A stretch of DNA of 64,000 bases from Clostridium sp. AT4. Its GTDB lineage: Bacteria > Bacillota > Clostridia > Lachnospirales > Lachnospiraceae. The DNA lies in the NCBI RefSeq assembly GCF_001517625.2, contig NZ_LN999825.1, forward strand, positions 1-64,000. Reading direction: 5' to 3'. The notes under the pieces were generated by a model. It worked only from the letters and a program-made list of their open reading frames with translations. It was not told where the DNA came from and did not search any database. Shown piece after piece: positions 61,237 through 64,000 of this stretch (positions are counted from its first letter, which is position 1; each line of letters opens with the position of its first letter). A program made the position numbers and the translations under genes.

Positions 61237-62640
61237 ATGAGCAAAAATAATCTGTATGATGTAATCATCATCGGCGCCGGCCCTTCCGGCATCTTCTGCG
61301 CCTATGAGCTGATCCGTCAGAAACCGGAACTTAAGATCCTTATGGTCGAAAAGGGCCGTCCCATTGAAAAACGTGTCTGCCCCAAGCGCACTACCAAGGT
61401 CTGTGTAGGCTGCAAGCCCTGTTCCATCACAACTGGATTTGCAGGCGCCGGAGCATTTTCCGACGGAAAGCTTTCACTGTCTCCAGATGTAGGCGGAAAC
61501 CTGCCCGAAATCCTGGGGTATGACGAGACGGCTGCGCTTTTAAAGGAATCTGATGACATTTATCTGAAATTCGGGGCAGACAAAAATGTATACGGCATTG
61601 ACAAGCAGAAGGAAATCGAAGAAATCCGCCGCAAGGCCATCAACGCCAACTTAAAGCTCATCGAATGCCCCATCCGTCACCTGGGTACAGAGGAAGGCTA
61701 CAAAATCTATACCCGCCTTCAGGAGCACCTGCTGGCTCAGGGCATTGAGATGAAATTTAACACCATGGTAAAGGACATCCTGATCGAGGGCGATACTGTA
61801 AAGGGTATTGTAACGGACAAAGATGAAACCTTCTGCGCACCGGAGATCGTAGCTGCCATTGGCCGCGAGGGTTCTGACTGGTTCTCCCATGTCTGCGATA
61901 ACCACCACATTGAGACAAAGGTTGGAACCGTGGATATCGGCGTCCGCGTTGAAGTCCGCGACGAGGTTATGAAATTCCTCAACGAAAACCTTTATGAGGC
62001 CAAGCTGGTCTACTACACCCCTACCTTTGACGATAAGGTACGCACCTTCTGCAGCAACCCTTCCGGTGAAGTAGCAACCGAATACTATGAAAACGGCCTT
62101 GCAGTAGTAAACGGCCATGCATATAAATCACAGGAATATAAGACAAACAATACCAATTTTGCCCTTCTGGTAAGCAAAAACTTCACCCGCCCCTTTAACG
62201 AGCCCATCGAGTACGGTAAACACATTGCCCAGCTCTCCAATATGCTCTGCGGAGGCAGGATCATGGTCCAGACCTTCGGCGACTTCCAGAGAGGCCGCCG
62301 CACCACAGAGGAGCGCCTCTGCCGCAACAACCTGACCCCAACCTTAAAGGATGCGGTTCCCGGCGATCTGTCCCTTGTATTCCCCTACCGCATTATGACG
62401 GATATCAAGGAAATGATCCTGGCCCTGGACAAGGTCACTCCCGGTATTGCCAGCGATGAAACCCTGCTCTATGGCGTAGAAGTTAAATTCTACTCCAACA
62501 AGGTAGTGGTTGATAAAGACTTTGAAACCAGCGTACATGGACTGAGAGCCATCGGTGATGGCGCTTCTGTTACCAGAGGCCTGCAGCAGGCTTCTGCAAA
62601 CGGTATCAGCGTGGCGAGAAGTATTTTGAAGAGGATGTAA
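61237..62640 (+). CDS. FAD-dependent oxidoreductase (COG2509 type)
   Basis: This 467-residue flavoprotein starts with a dinucleotide-binding motif VIIIGAGPSGIFCAYEL (about 9-26) and a Cys-rich region CPKRTTKVCVGCKPC. The C-terminal FAD motif IGDGASVTRGLQQASANG fits the uncharacterised dehydrogenase group COG2509. The real substrate is unknown; the cysteines could bind metal or form disulfides. The start follows GAGAGGAG. A strong terminator separates it from the convergent GH1 gene. Confidence 0.88.
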   Translation: MSKNNLYDVIIIGAGPSGIFCAYELIRQKPELKILMVEKGRPIEKRVCPKRTTKVCVGCKPCSITTGFAGAGAFSDGKLSLSPDVGGNLPEILGYDETAALLKESDDIYLKFGADKNVYGIDKQKEIEEIRRKAINANLKLIECPIRHLGTEEGYKIYTRLQEHLLAQGIEMKFNTMVKDILIEGDTVKGIVTDKDETFCAPEIVAAIGREGSDWFSHVCDNHHIETKVGTVDIGVRVEVRDEVMKFLNENLYEAKLVYYTPTFDDKVRTFCSNPSGEVATEYYENGLAVVNGHAYKSQEYKTNNTNFALLVSKNFTRPFNEPIEYGKHIAQLSNMLCGGRIMVQTFGDFQRGRRTTEERLCRNNLTPTLKDAVPGDLSLVFPYRIMTDIKEMILALDKVTPGIASDETLLYGVEVKFYSNKVVVDKDFETSVHGLRAIGDGASVTRGLQQASANGISVARSILKRM

Positions 62641-62643
62641 AAA

Positions 62644-62690
62644 CCGCCCAGCCGGAATCGACTTTTCCGATTCCGGCTGGACGGCCTTTT
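62644..62690. terminator. Convergent terminator between the flavoprotein and GH1 genes
   Basis: A perfect 13-bp stem, CCAGCCGGAATCG (62648-62660) with CGATTCCGGCTGG (62668-62680), extended by CCG/CGG, and flanked by A and T runs so that it works on both strands. Confidence 0.9.
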
Positions 62691-62697
62691 TATATCT

Positions 62698-64000
<1,303 letters not shown>

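Overview
The window is a chromosomal segment of a spore-forming, fermentative, anaerobic Firmicute, most likely a Lachnospiraceae (Clostridium cluster XIVa) gut bacterium. The evidence is sporulation genes (cwlD, spoVT, a YaaH/SleL-like GH18 protein), a pyruvate formate-lyase system with a clostridial ferredoxin, strong AGGAGG ribosome sites, and the clostridial pth-mfd-spoVT order. No marker in the window fixes the species.

Layout. (1) 7-6,543: a tRNA-Gly(GCC) gene with a compact AT-rich integrative element of about 6.4 kb in its 3' end. The element encodes a tyrosine integrase, an HUH replication initiator, an FtsK-like motor, a membrane protein, a small coupled protein and an Xre repressor, plus exported cargo (a CAP-domain wall protein and a broken exported protein). 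Both att ends, flanking integrase-arm repeats and a hairpin-rich candidate origin are visible. (2) 6,543-14,165: a minus-strand run with a DMT permease, CwlD, a lipoprotein phosphoesterase, a GH18 protein, and a Ser/Thr kinase fused to a MinD-like domain next to a second MinD-like protein; both MinD-like domains lack the P-loop lysine. (3) 14,361-22,267: mecA, an 8-oxoguanine-deaminase-like amidohydrolase behind a long structured leader, a MATE pump, DUF1858, then a pyruvate formate-lyase in which the glycyl-radical domain is a separate gene (pflB-grcA-pflA), and a ferredoxin.

(4) 22,344-36,924: a glutamine amidotransferase, an ECF sigma/anti-sigma pair, thiC-thiE under a TPP riboswitch, Fe-S and zinc-ribbon proteins, an IlvD/Edd dehydratase with a GntR regulator, oleate hydratase, and metG-tatD-rsmA. 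(5) 37,208-39,638: a DUF885 lipoprotein and a RelB antitoxin whose toxin is truncated. (6) 39,577-50,886: a LacI/GPH-symporter/MBL cluster and a translationally coupled operon joining an unknown ACP-like protein, a SufS-like desulfurase, a SufE-like protein, a fucose/arabinose-isomerase-family protein and a TRAP transporter, with a divergent AraC regulator. (7) 50,931-59,581: spoVT, a phosphoesterase, a ParB-like/BMP fusion, mfd, pth and a GT51 transglycosylase. (8) 59,782-64,000: a second MATE pump, a COG2509-type flavoprotein and a GH1 glycosidase cut by the window edge.

A long palindromic repeat occurs twice (28,396-28,571 and 57,808-58,043), with base changes that keep the stems paired. 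The strongest candidates for new biology are the minimal integrative element, the isomerase/desulfurase/TRAP operon, the split pyruvate formate-lyase, the kinase/pseudo-MinD cluster and this repeat.
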